Of a stretch of DNA of 64,000 bases, positions 16,500 to 25,369 are shown piece after piece (within the stretch, counting starts at the first letter, position 1; each line of letters starts with the position of its first letter). The stretch is from positions 1 to 64,000 of the forward strand of contig CAYTPZ010000005.1 in the NCBI GenBank assembly GCA_964440095.1. The letters are read 5' to 3'. The position numbers and the translations under genes were made by a program. The stretch is from JACNKJ01 sp964440095 (GTDB lineage: Bacteria; Krumholzibacteriota; Krumholzibacteriia; JACNKJ01). The notes under the pieces are model-generated. The model worked only from the letters and a program-made list of their open reading frames with translations. It was not told the DNA's origin and searched no databases.

Positions 16500-17437
16500 G
16501 AGTTCTCGTTACGGGAATCTCCGGCTTCGTGGGGCGGCACTTCGCCGCGAGCCTTGTGGCAGCCGGGCATGAGCCCTGGGGCCTCGACCTGAACATCGAG
16601 GCGTCGCCTGCTGGTGTTCACAGCCTGGAATGGGATCTCACACGATCCAAGGGCCTCGCGAAGGTGCTCGACAAGATTCGGCCCGATGCGCTTGTGCATC
16701 TGGCCGGTCAGGCCTCACCGGCCGCCGCCCTGGCCGACCCGGAAGCGGCCCATCAAGCCAACGTCACCGCGACAGTTAACCTGTTGGAATCCATACAGAT
16801 AGCCTGCCCCGATGCATCAATGCTCTTTGTTAGTTCGGCCGAGGTCTATGAACCCGGGGATCACCCCCACCAGGAAAATGAGACTCCCGCGCCGGTGAAT
16901 GCCTATGGTCGGACCAAGGCAGAGGCCGAACAGCAGCTTCTATCGGCATTCGAGCAGGGCGGACCCTCCTTCATCGTGTCTCGCAGCTTTCCCCATAGCG
17001 GTCCGGGGCAGCGCCCCGATTTCGTACTGCCGGCTTTCGCCAGGCAAATTGCCCGTATCGAGGCCGGGCTCCAGGAACCCGTGCTGCGCGTGGGAAATCT
17101 GGATCCTCGACGGGATTGGTTGCACGTAAGTGACGTTTGCCGGGCCTATCTGGCCCTTCTGGAGCAGGGCGAGCTCGGCGAAATCTACAACGTCTGCTCG
17201 GGAAAAGATCATTCCGTTCGCCAAGCATTGGATTATCTTGTCAATCTTGCGATCATAAAGCCCGATATCGAAGTAGACCCCGCCCGCGTCAGGTCAGTGG
17301 ATACGCCCCGCCTGGTCGGAAGCGCAGCCAAACTCATGTCGGCCACGGGATGGGAAGCGTCCATCGATTTCGAGAGCTTGCTGGAAGAGCTGCTGAACTA
17401 CTGGAGAGATCGCGTCAACGAGGAGGAATTGCGTTGA
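16496..17437 (+). CDS. GDP-4-dehydro-6-deoxy-mannose reductase-like SDR
   Basis: 313 residues, TTG start overlapping the previous stop. Nucleotide motif G-I-S-G-F-V-G-R-H, catalytic Y-G-R-T-K, and S-F-P-H-S-G-P-G-Q-R-P-D-F in the same place as the neighbour's F-N-H-T-G-P. Closely related to the upstream gene and probably a reductase giving GDP-rhamnose or a similar deoxyhexose. The Tyr and Lys are intact, so it should be active. Substrate is inferred from pairing only. Confidence 0.78.
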   Translation: MRVLVTGISGFVGRHFAASLVAAGHEPWGLDLNIEASPAGVHSLEWDLTRSKGLAKVLDKIRPDALVHLAGQASPAAALADPEAAHQANVTATVNLLESIQIACPDASMLFVSSAEVYEPGDHPHQENETPAPVNAYGRTKAEAEQQLLSAFEQGGPSFIVSRSFPHSGPGQRPDFVLPAFARQIARIEAGLQEPVLRVGNLDPRRDWLHVSDVCRAYLALLEQGELGEIYNVCSGKDHSVRQALDYLVNLAIIKPDIEVDPARVRSVDTPRLVGSAAKLMSATGWEASIDFESLLEELLNYWRDRVNEEELR

Positions 17438-18753
17438 GTCGCATCATGATGATCGGGACGGGCTATGTGGGGCTGGTCTCTGGCGCCTGCCTGGCCGAAT
17501 TCGGGAACAAGGTTGTTTGCTACGATATCGACCGCGAGAAGATCGAGGGACTTGAGAAGGGTAAGGTTCCTTTCTTCGAGCCAGGACTCGAGGATATGGT
17601 CATTCGCAATCGCGATGAAGGTCGCCTGCGTTTCTCCACGGATCTCGCCGAGTGCGTCGCCGACAGCACGGTGATCTTCATTGCCGTGGGCACTCCCGAA
17701 CAGGACGATGGCACCGCCGACCTCAGCGCCGTCTTCGCCGTGGCCGGTGACATTGCCGATCACATGGAGGGCTTCAAGGTGATCGTGCAGAAGAGCACGG
17801 TTCCCGTGGGCACCACCCGGAAGATCGGTGATCTTATACGCGAGAAGACTGATGGCAAGGCCGACTTCGAATTGGTTTCCAATCCGGAATTCCTGCGCGA
17901 AGGATCGGCCATCGAAGATTTTATGCGTCCCAATCGCGTGGTCTTCGGATTCAGCGGCCCTCGCGCCCAGGATGCGGTGGAGGAAATCTATCACCCGCTC
18001 TACGCAGAAGGAACGCCCGTGCTCTCCACCACTCTCGAAAGTGCTGAAATGGTGAAGTACGCCAGCAACGCATTCCTGGCCACCAAGGTTTCCTTCATCA
18101 ATGAAGTGGCCGAGCTCTGCGAGCAAGTGGGCGCCGACGTGCAGGTCGTGGCGCGTGGCATGGGAATGGACACGCGCATCGGCGCTAAATTCCTGCACGC
18201 GGGCACCGGTTTCGGCGGATCCTGCTTCCCCAAAGACACCATCGCTTTGGTGAAGATGGGTGACAGCTATGGCGTGGACATGAGTTTGGTGAAGTCCACC
18301 ATCGGCGCCAACGAGCGGCAGAGTAGCCGCGCCGTGGGCAAGCTGCGCACACTTGTAGGCGGCGAACTGGCGGGTCTGCGCATCGCCGTGCTGGGGCTCA
18401 GCTTCAAGCCCAATACCGATGACGTGCGCGAAGCTTCATCGCTGAAGATCATCCAGCAACTCTGGGACGAAGGCGCAACAGTTGTGGCCTACGACCCTGT
18501 GGCCGGCGCGAACGCACAGCGAGCCATGCCCAATCTGGAATTGGCGGCAGGCGTGGACGACTGTGTCACCGGTGCCGACGGGCTCATCCTCGCTACCGAG
18601 TGGAGCGAGTTTCGCCTCTTGGACATGAAGAAAATCGCATCCCAAATGGCGCACGCACGTGTGGTGGACTGCCGGAATATTTACCGTCCCGAGCAGATGG
18701 AAGAACTGGGCATCGCCTACGATTCATTCGGCCGAAGGGCCGTGGACGCATGA
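17434..18753 (+). CDS. ugd: UDP-glucose 6-dehydrogenase
   Basis: 439 residues from TTG 17434, which has GAGGAGG upstream and overlaps the preceding stop. A longer open frame from 17137 is a shadow of the previous gene. NAD motif G-T-G-Y-V-G-L-V-S-G, V-Q-K-S-T-V-P-V-G-T-T, N-P-E-F-L-R-E-G-S-A, and catalytic G-F-G-G-S-C-F-P-K-D are complete. Makes UDP-glucuronate for polysaccharides. Overlaps wecB. Confidence 0.94.
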   Translation: MSRIMMIGTGYVGLVSGACLAEFGNKVVCYDIDREKIEGLEKGKVPFFEPGLEDMVIRNRDEGRLRFSTDLAECVADSTVIFIAVGTPEQDDGTADLSAVFAVAGDIADHMEGFKVIVQKSTVPVGTTRKIGDLIREKTDGKADFELVSNPEFLREGSAIEDFMRPNRVVFGFSGPRAQDAVEEIYHPLYAEGTPVLSTTLESAEMVKYASNAFLATKVSFINEVAELCEQVGADVQVVARGMGMDTRIGAKFLHAGTGFGGSCFPKDTIALVKMGDSYGVDMSLVKSTIGANERQSSRAVGKLRTLVGGELAGLRIAVLGLSFKPNTDDVREASSLKIIQQLWDEGATVVAYDPVAGANAQRAMPNLELAAGVDDCVTGADGLILATEWSEFRLLDMKKIASQMAHARVVDCRNIYRPEQMEELGIAYDSFGRRAVDA

Positions 18754-19865
18754 AACTTCTCGCGATTGTAGGAGCCCGTCCAAACTTCATGAAAGTTGCG
18801 CCCGTGTTGAGGGCCGCCAATGCAGCGGGGATGGAGACAAGTCTCTGTCACACAGGTCAGCACTATGACGCTCGCATGTCCGAGGTATTTTTTGAGGAAC
18901 TCCGCCTTCCGCGTCCCGATATCTTCTTGCAAGTAGGCAGCGGAACACACGCCGTCCAAACCGCCCGCATCATGATGGAATTCGAGAAAGTCGTGCTGGA
19001 TGAGAAGCCCGACCTGGTACTTGTGGTGGGCGACGTGAACAGCACCTTGGCCTGTTCCCTGGTCTGTGCGAAACTGGGTGTTTCGGTTGCACATGTGGAA
19101 GCGGGGCTTCGCAGCTTCGATCGCGAAATGCCCGAAGAGATCAATCGGATGGTTACCGACATCCTTGCCGATCTCCTTTTCACTACAAGCCCAGAAGCCG
19201 AAGAGAACCTTCTTCGTGAAGGCGTGGATGGCTCGAAAATCCACTTCACGGGGAATGTGATGATCGATTCTCTTCGATTCTACGAGCAGGATGTGGACGA
19301 GTCGAAAGTTCTCGACGAGATGGGTTTGGAAGCCAGAGGCTTTTCGCTGATGACTCTCCATAGGCCCAGTAATGTTGATCGCGAAGAGGATCTCAGCGCA
19401 CTTCTGGGCGCCATCGCTGAAGCCGGCAAACGCATGCCGGTAGTCTGGCCCATCCATCCACGCACACGCAAGATGATCGAGGAGTTCGGTATCGATACCG
19501 AAAGCCTGGGTTTTCGACTCACCGAACCTTTGGGATACTTCGCCTTTCAACGACTCATGCGCGATGCTCGACTTGTACTTACCGATAGCGGTGGCATCCA
19601 GGAGGAAACCACCGTACTCGGAGTCCCCTGCCTAACCCTACGCGAAAATACTGAGCGTCCTATCACCTGCGACATGGGAAGCAATCGCCTCGTTGGCACG
19701 GACCCCGTGGATATCGCTGAAAACATCCGCTTGGTGCTGGACGGTGACGGTATTCGCAAATCTCAGATCCCTCCCCTTTGGGATGGGCAGGCTGCCGAGC
19801 GAATTGTGGAGGTTGTTCTTGAGTGGGAAGCCTCCGCCCTTCCGCTTGACCGATCGCGCGCCTGA
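18750..19865 (+). CDS. wecB: UDP-N-acetylglucosamine 2-epimerase (non-hydrolysing)
   Basis: 371 residues from ATG 18750. Motifs G-A-R-P-N-F-M-K, T-G-Q-H-Y-D, H-V-E-A-G-L-R-S-F-D-R-x-M-P-E-E-x-N-R, T-L-H-R-P-S-N-V-D and D-S-G-G-I-Q-E-E are diagnostic. Gives UDP-ManNAc. With ugd it suggests ManNAc/uronic-acid-containing surface glycan, fitting the WecA-type gene at 833. Confidence 0.94.
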   Translation: MKLLAIVGARPNFMKVAPVLRAANAAGMETSLCHTGQHYDARMSEVFFEELRLPRPDIFLQVGSGTHAVQTARIMMEFEKVVLDEKPDLVLVVGDVNSTLACSLVCAKLGVSVAHVEAGLRSFDREMPEEINRMVTDILADLLFTTSPEAEENLLREGVDGSKIHFTGNVMIDSLRFYEQDVDESKVLDEMGLEARGFSLMTLHRPSNVDREEDLSALLGAIAEAGKRMPVVWPIHPRTRKMIEEFGIDTESLGFRLTEPLGYFAFQRLMRDARLVLTDSGGIQEETTVLGVPCLTLRENTERPITCDMGSNRLVGTDPVDIAENIRLVLDGDGIRKSQIPPLWDGQAAERIVEVVLEWEASALPLDRSRA

Positions 19866-19873
19866 GCCCTAAG

Positions 19874-20794
19874 ATGCGGCTCATGGGCAAACTACGAATC
19901 GGAATCCGCAAAACTCGTCTCATGCAATTGGCCGCCGAACAAATGGCCGAGCAGATCGCGCAGGAATTTCCCGACATCAAGCCGGAGATTCTGGCCATTG
20001 AGGCTGAGATCAAGTCCAAGCCTGAAGATCCCGAAGAAAATATCCGAGATCTGGAGAAGGCCCTGCTGGACAAGCAGGTGGATCTGGTTCTGCACCTGCT
20101 CAAGGAAATTCCCGTTGCGCTGCCCGAGAAGATCGAGCTCAAGGGCGTCACCGAACGCATGACTCCCTTCGACGCACTGGTGTTGAACTGCGACTGTCCC
20201 TTCCTGGATGAACTTCCCGACACTGCCTCTCTGGGTGTGAGTCACATTCGACAGAGCGAGCAGTTGGGGCTTTTTCGTCCCGACCTTCGTTTTGTGGAAC
20301 TGAAGGGCTCGGTGGATAGCCGGCTTCAGCAGATGGAAAGCCGCAACCTGGCGGGCATCATTCTGAGCGCGGCCAGTCTCGAGCGCTTGGATCTGCAGAG
20401 CCGCGTCACTGAAATGATCATGAGCGACATTCTTCTGCCCGGCCCGGGGCAGGGTTGCCTCGGTATTTTGGCCCTGCGCGCCTCGCGCAAATGGAAGGCG
20501 CTGATCGAATTGCTGGGTGATACGACCAGTCGGCTGGAGACCACCGCCGAAAGAGCTTTTCTATCGCAGCTTGCCGACAATCCGGAAGCTCCGCTTGCGG
20601 TGCTGGCGGCCGTCGATTCCACGGAAATCCTCATTGAGGGTTTCCTGGCAAACCCGGACACCCACCGCTCCGTGCGCGATTCCGTACGGGGACCCAGCCA
20701 GTTCGCCGAGGAGTTGGGCCTGAAGCTGGCCATCGAGCTTTCCTTGCGCCTGGGCGAAGGCGGGCTCCTTTCCCGGGAGACCGACGAGGGCTGA
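19874..20794 (+). CDS. HemC-like protein lacking catalytic and cofactor residues
   Basis: 306 residues aligned by eye along the whole length of porphobilinogen deaminase. G-I-R-K-T-R-L-M-Q-L-A stands for the substrate-binding R-x-S-x-L-A motif, H-L-L-K-E-I-P (74-80) for H-S-x-K-D-x-P, S-H-I-R-Q (123-127) for S-S-x-R-R, L-K-G-S-V-D-S-R (143-150) for L-R-G-N-V-x-T-R, and P-G-Q-G-C-L for x-G-Q-G-A-L. The catalytic Asp is Glu and one Arg of the RR pair is Gln. The Cys that holds the dipyrromethane cofactor (G-G-C-x-x-P) is absent: the region reads L-A-D-N-P-E-A-P-L. Normal heme synthesis activity is therefore unlikely. It follows wecB by 8 bases and precedes the serS promoter. Ribosome site is weak; ATG 19883 is an alternative start. 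Confidence 0.75.
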   Translation: MRLMGKLRIGIRKTRLMQLAAEQMAEQIAQEFPDIKPEILAIEAEIKSKPEDPEENIRDLEKALLDKQVDLVLHLLKEIPVALPEKIELKGVTERMTPFDALVLNCDCPFLDELPDTASLGVSHIRQSEQLGLFRPDLRFVELKGSVDSRLQQMESRNLAGIILSAASLERLDLQSRVTEMIMSDILLPGPGQGCLGILALRASRKWKALIELLGDTTSRLETTAERAFLSQLADNPEAPLAVLAAVDSTEILIEGFLANPDTHRSVRDSVRGPSQFAEELGLKLAIELSLRLGEGGLLSRETDEG

Positions 20795-20808
20795 TCCCCG
20801 GATCCCCC

Positions 20809-20837
20809 TTGGCAGGTCGGCAACCCGGTGCTAGTTT
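20809..20837 (+). promoter_or_regulatory. Candidate serS promoter
   Basis: TTGGCA, 17-base spacer, TAGTTT, about 45 bases upstream of serS. Confidence 0.4.
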
Positions 20838-20878
20838 GAATCCACTCAAACATCTAGCATCATCCGGAGGCGCCGAGC

Positions 20879-22156
20879 ATGCTCGATCGCAAATTCATCC
20901 GCCAGGAAAGCGAAACCCTGCGCCAGGCCATCGCCGATAAACGCGAGAGCGCCGACCTGGACGCCTATCTCCAAATGGACAAGCAGCTCCTGAGTCTTAT
21001 CGCCCAGGTGGAAGAACTGCAGGCCGAGCGCAATCGCGCCAGCGCGGCCATCAACGTGATGAAGAAATCCGGCGAGGATGCATCAAGCGCCATCGCCAAG
21101 ACCCGCGAGCTCAGCCAGCGCACGAAGGAACTGGAGCAGCAGCAGTCGGACCTGGAAGAACAGCTGCGTGAATTGCAACTGAACTTTCCCAACATTCCTG
21201 CGGACGATGTGCCCCGCGGCGGCGAGGAGGACAATCTTCTCATCCGAGAATGGGGTGAGCCCGTCACCGAGCCCGAGTTCGAGATCAAAGCGCACTGGGA
21301 CATCGGTGAAGAGCTGGGTCTACTCGATCTGGCCCGCGGCGCCAAGGTTGCCGGCAGCGGATTTCCTCTGCTCACGGGCGAAGGCGCGCGTTTCCAGCGT
21401 GCCCTCATCAACTTCATGCTCGACCTTCATCGGGAGGCGGGGTTCACCGAGTTGATTCCGCCGCTTCTGGTCAACAGCGAAAGCGCCAGGGGCACGGGCC
21501 AGTTGCCCAAGCTCGAAGACGACATGTACCACTGCACTATCGACGACCTTTGGCTCATACCCACCTCGGAAGTGCCGGTCACCAACATGTTCGCCGGTGA
21601 AATATTGGGGCCCTCCGATCTTCCGCGCTACTACTCGGCCTACACGCCCTGTTTCCGGCGCGAGGCCGGCGCTCATGGCAAGGACACCCGGGGGTTGCTG
21701 CGGGTTCACCAATTCGACAAGGTAGAAATGGTGAAGTTCGTGAGGCCGGAGACCAGTGAAGAGGAACACGAGAGTCTGCTGGCCCAGGCGGAGAAGGTGC
21801 TTCAGGCACTTGAACTCCCCTACCGCGTCATGCTTCTGGCCTCGGGCGATCTCTCTTTCGCCGCGGCCAAGTGCTATGACCTGGAGATCTGGTCGCCGGG
21901 TGTGGGGCGTTGGCTGGAAGTGTCCAGTGTCAGCAATTACACCGATTTCCAGGCGAGGCGTGCGGGAATCCGCTTCCGTCCGAGCGAACGCGAGAAGCCC
22001 CAGTTCGTTCACACCTTGAACGGCAGCGGCGTGGCTCTTGCACGTTTAGTGGCGGCTCTGCTGGAAACCGGGCTCACGCCCTTGGGTCGCGTAAAGATCC
22101 CCGAGGCGCTTAGGCCTTACATGGGCGGCCAGGAATTCATCGGCAAGGAGGACTAG
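20879..22156 (+). CDS. serS: Seryl-tRNA synthetase
   Basis: 425 residues. The N-terminal antiparallel coiled coil (about residues 30-100, charged and Gln-rich) binds the long variable arm of tRNA-Ser. Class II motifs follow: motif 2 near Y-T-P-C-F-R-R-E-A-G-A-H-G-K-D-T-R-G-L, and motif 3 S-G-V-A-L-A-R-L-V-A-A-L-L-E. GGAGG lies upstream of ATG 20879. No T-box was seen in the leader. Confidence 0.96.
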   Translation: MLDRKFIRQESETLRQAIADKRESADLDAYLQMDKQLLSLIAQVEELQAERNRASAAINVMKKSGEDASSAIAKTRELSQRTKELEQQQSDLEEQLRELQLNFPNIPADDVPRGGEEDNLLIREWGEPVTEPEFEIKAHWDIGEELGLLDLARGAKVAGSGFPLLTGEGARFQRALINFMLDLHREAGFTELIPPLLVNSESARGTGQLPKLEDDMYHCTIDDLWLIPTSEVPVTNMFAGEILGPSDLPRYYSAYTPCFRREAGAHGKDTRGLLRVHQFDKVEMVKFVRPETSEEEHESLLAQAEKVLQALELPYRVMLLASGDLSFAAAKCYDLEIWSPGVGRWLEVSSVSNYTDFQARRAGIRFRPSEREKPQFVHTLNGSGVALARLVAALLETGLTPLGRVKIPEALRPYMGGQEFIGKED

Positions 22157-22157
22157 C

Positions 22158-23447
22158 CTGCTGAAACGAGGTGGATTTACTTCGGGAGAACGCGTCCGGC
22201 TTCTGCTGCGCGCCTACTTCCTGGTGGGTAGCATCGCCTTGCTTTTGGCAGCGGTTCTCTATGTGCGGGGGCTCACCGAGTCCGCGCGGAACGAATCCAA
22301 TTTCAGCGCCCAGGCCGTTAGTCGAATGGTAGCCCTGGTGCTTGGCGTGGAGGAAGACGAGCGCTTCTACCACCGCCTGCGTGAACTCCTCGACGAGATC
22401 GCCGAGGAAATGCCCTTCCCCATGATCATCACCGACGTAAAAGGCCGCCCCCTATTCTGGAACGGCGTGCCCGACGTGCCCTTCGATGAAAGCTACGACT
22501 TCGACGCCCTGCGAATCATTCGCGTGGACGATCCGCCCGATGAAAAAATCGCCGCGCTCATCAACTATGCGCGGGAGTTCAGGCGCGAGGGGAAGATGGT
22601 CCACTACTTCCTGCCCGGCAGTGAAACGCGGACGGTGCAGGGCTATGTCTGCTACGGCGAAAGCAGTCTGGCCGGGCGCCTGGGCCGAGGTATCACGGTG
22701 CAGCTTCTGATTTTCCTCGTTTTCCTGGTTGTCGGTACCTTGGGCTGGTTCCTTGTGAAGCGCTTCGAGCAGGAGAGCATCTGGGTGGGCCTGGCCAAGG
22801 AGACGGCACACCAGATGGGCACACCGCTCACCAGCCTGCTGGGCTGGATCCAACTGAGCCAGGTGCGCCTGGATGATCGGGATGAAGAGTGGCTGCGCCC
22901 GGTGAGCGAGTCGCTTGAGGAAATGACCCTGGATCTGGATCGCCTCCAGAAAGTATCCGATCGCTTCAATAGTATGGGCGGAGCGCCGCAGCTCAAGCAT
23001 GGGGACCTGCGTCCGGTGATTCGCGGCACCGTGGACTATTTCCGCAGTCGCCTACCCCAGCTGCGGGTACAGGTGGAGATCCGGGATCATTATGATGAAG
23101 TGCCGCTCACGCCTCATCACCCCGAGTTGCTGGAGTGGGTGGTGGAGAATCTCATCAAGAATGCCCTGGATTCTCTGGACAAGGAGCAGGGCCAGATCAC
23201 CGTGGATCTGCGCTACAACGCCACCGAAGCCGGTGTGGAACTGCACGTTCGCGACAACGGCCGGGGCATCCCCCCATCCGAGCGGCGGAAGATCTTCCGC
23301 CCCGGATTCAGCTCACGCATGGGAGGTTGGGGTCTGGGTCTCACACTCAGCCGCCGCATCGTGGAGGAATACCACGGCGGACGCCTCTATCTGCTCGATA
23401 GCATCGAAGGACACGGCTCCTGCTTCGTCATGCGACTGCCCGCCTGA
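22158..23447 (+). CDS. Membrane sensor histidine kinase, PorY-like
   Basis: 429 residues if started at CTG 22158. There is an N-terminal membrane helix (L-V-G-S-I-A-L-L-L-A-A-V-L-Y), an extracytoplasmic segment of about 140 residues, and a second helix (L-L-I-F-L-V-F-L-V-V-G-T-L-G-W-F-L). The kinase core follows: H-box A-K-E-T-A-H-Q-M-G-T-P-L, N-box E-N-L-I-K-N-A-L-D, D-N-G-R-G-I-P, and G-W-G-L-G-L-T-L. AAGGAGG at 22145-22151 is ideally spaced for CTG 22158. The first conventional start, GTG 22224, has no ribosome site and cuts into the first helix. It probably phosphorylates the PorX-like regulator encoded 350 bases downstream; a PorY role is inferred from that pairing. Confidence 0.85.
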   Translation: MLKRGGFTSGERVRLLLRAYFLVGSIALLLAAVLYVRGLTESARNESNFSAQAVSRMVALVLGVEEDERFYHRLRELLDEIAEEMPFPMIITDVKGRPLFWNGVPDVPFDESYDFDALRIIRVDDPPDEKIAALINYAREFRREGKMVHYFLPGSETRTVQGYVCYGESSLAGRLGRGITVQLLIFLVFLVVGTLGWFLVKRFEQESIWVGLAKETAHQMGTPLTSLLGWIQLSQVRLDDRDEEWLRPVSESLEEMTLDLDRLQKVSDRFNSMGGAPQLKHGDLRPVIRGTVDYFRSRLPQLRVQVEIRDHYDEVPLTPHHPELLEWVVENLIKNALDSLDKEQGQITVDLRYNATEAGVELHVRDNGRGIPPSERRKIFRPGFSSRMGGWGLGLTLSRRIVEEYHGGRLYLLDSIEGHGSCFVMRLPA

Positions 23448-23463
23448 TAAACTTCGTTTGAAG

Positions 23464-23760
23464 ATGATTCATGTAAAGAATGCCATCAATTGCCCGATCT
23501 CCTACTTAAGAGGAGAAGAATCGGCGGTAAGTGAATGCCATTCAACAATTTCCCTCGATTTTAGAGGACTCGCCGAATCGCTACGCATGGGAATCGAAGA
23601 GCGTGTGGTGGAATTTGAAAGCAAGCAACTCAATGTTACGGCCAGTCTTGGCGCCGTGAGCCATGCTCCTGCAGGCATGGCCAGCGAGTCCGCTATGCTG
23701 GTGGAGGCGGTCTCACAAAGCTGTTGCCCAAAGCGCCGTCCGCCCGTAATTTCCGGATCA
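23464..23760 (+). pseudogene. GGDEF-domain (diguanylate cyclase) C-terminal fossil
   Basis: Between the kinase and the PorX-like gene one frame reads L-A-E-S-L-R-M-G-I-E, then V-T-A-S-L-G-A-V-S-H, then E-S-A-M-L-V-E-A-V. These are the last third of a GGDEF domain (LAExLRxxIE, vTvSiGvA, ADxALYxAK). After E-A-V the homology seems to jump frame (S-H-K-A-V-A-Q-S-A-V-R-P). The GG(D/E)EF active-site half is missing, so no cyclase activity is possible. It could be a deletion remnant of a former three-gene signalling locus. Confidence 0.55.
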
Positions 23761-23800
23761 AGTACGCAAGGGCGGCATAAAGGCGGGAGCTCCAGCAAGT

Positions 23801-25369
23801 ATGACCCAAGCCCCACGACAGAAGATTCTCTGGGCCGACGATCAGATCGATCTGCTCAAGCCACACATGCTCTTCCTGGAAGAGAAGGGATACAGCCTGC
23901 GCGGCGTGCCCAATGGCGATGATGCCGTGGCCCTGCTGGAGCAGGAAGACTTCGATCTGCTACTTCTGGACGAGCAGATGCCCGGAAAGAGCGGCTTGGA
24001 GACATTGGAGGAAGTGCGGCGTTCCCAGCCCGGACTGCCGGTGATCATGATCACCAAGAGCGGTGAAGAGGGCCTGATGAACGAGGCCTTCGGCGGGCAG
24101 GTACAGGATTTCTTGGTGAAGCCGGTGAATCCTGCGCAGATTTTTTCGGCCATCAAGCGGATTTTCGAAGGTCGGAAGATTCAGGAAAGTCAACTATCTC
24201 GAGATTACATTCAGGAATACGGGCAGATCAGCACGGAGAACATGGAGAATGCGGGTCCTGAGCGCTGGCTTGAGGTCAACCGCTTCCTGACCGATTGGGA
24301 TCTCAAGCTCGACAATTTCGAGGGCACCGGCCTGGAGCAGACCCATCAGGATCTTCGCCGCGACCTGAATCATGCCTTCTGCCGCTTCGTGGAAGAGAAC
24401 TACCAGGGCTGGGCAACGGGCGACCCGCGTAATCGTCCCCTTATGAGTCCCGACATTTTCTCGACCTTCGTCCAGCCCTTCGTGGAAAGCGGCCGGCAGG
24501 TCTATTTTCTGGTGATCGACTGCATGCGTCTGGACCAGTGGAATGTCATTGAAGAGATGTTGAGTCCCCTGTTCAACGCCACCGTGGATCATTATTTCGC
24601 CATTTTACCTACGGCCACACCCTATGCGCGAAACGCCCTCTTCGCCGGACTTTGGCCCTCGGAAATCGCCGAGAAGATGCCTCATTTCTGGAAAGAGGAT
24701 CCCAAGGAAGAGCTCAGTCTCAATCGATTCGAGCGCGAACTTCTGGGGGCTCAACTCGCTTCCAAGGGACTGAGAGACCGTAACTACAAATACGTTAAGG
24801 TCTCCAACATCTCTCAGGCCAACGAGCTATACCGGCAGATTGGTGGATTTGCCGACATTCCGCTGGTGGCCTTGGTTTTCAACTTCCTGGACATCCTGGC
24901 TCACGGGCGCAGCCAATCGGAGATCTTGCAGGAAATCGCCCCCGATGAATCTGCATTCCGCAGCCTCATGGCCAGTTGGTTCCGCCACTCGGCCCTCTAC
25001 GACATTCTCAAGTCATTGGCCAAATCGGGGGCCATGGTCGTGGTGACCAGCGATCACGGCTCGGTACTCTGCCGGCGCTCGGCCCTGGTTCAGGGTAACC
25101 GCAGTACTTCCACGGGAATCCGCTACAAGTACGGCGACAATTTGGGCTGTGACACGAAGCAGACCCTGCGCATCAAAGATCCCTTGGCCTGGCGACTGCC
25201 CACACAACGCGCCACTAAAGACTACGTGATCGCCAAGGAGAACCACTTTTTCGTCTATCCCACGAATTATCATGAGTTTGAGCAACGTTATACCGGAAGC
25301 TTCCAGCACGGGGGCATATCCCTCGAGGAGATGATCGTCCCTTGCGCCGTCCTGGATCCCAAGACCTGA
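23801..25369 (+). CDS. porX: PorX-like response regulator with PglZ domain
   Basis: 522 residues. The receiver domain (1-120) has the acidic pair D13-D14, phospho-acceptor Asp 57 in L-L-L-D-E-Q-M-P-G, Thr 85 and Lys 107. A helical linker follows, then a PglZ/alkaline-phosphatase-fold domain from about residue 220, with V-I-D-C-M-R-L-D-Q-W and V-T-S-D-H-G-S-V-L carrying metal ligands. This architecture is PorX, which in Bacteroidota controls type IX secretion and whose PglZ domain has been reported to hydrolyse oligonucleotides. No DNA-binding domain is present. Neighbours are the histidine kinase and, overlapping by 28 bases, tsaE. Confidence 0.88.
   Translation: MTQAPRQKILWADDQIDLLKPHMLFLEEKGYSLRGVPNGDDAVALLEQEDFDLLLLDEQMPGKSGLETLEEVRRSQPGLPVIMITKSGEEGLMNEAFGGQVQDFLVKPVNPAQIFSAIKRIFEGRKIQESQLSRDYIQEYGQISTENMENAGPERWLEVNRFLTDWDLKLDNFEGTGLEQTHQDLRRDLNHAFCRFVEENYQGWATGDPRNRPLMSPDIFSTFVQPFVESGRQVYFLVIDCMRLDQWNVIEEMLSPLFNATVDHYFAILPTATPYARNALFAGLWPSEIAEKMPHFWKEDPKEELSLNRFERELLGAQLASKGLRDRNYKYVKVSNISQANELYRQIGGFADIPLVALVFNFLDILAHGRSQSEILQEIAPDESAFRSLMASWFRHSALYDILKSLAKSGAMVVVTSDHGSVLCRRSALVQGNRSTSTGIRYKYGDNLGCDTKQTLRIKDPLAWRLPTQRATKDYVIAKENHFFVYPTNYHEFEQRYTGSFQHGGISLEEMIVPCAVLDPKT

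Noticed and set aside
17137..17433. N-terminal extension of ugd
   Set aside because: Overlaps the reductase gene in another frame; the NAD motif starts right after TTG 17434.
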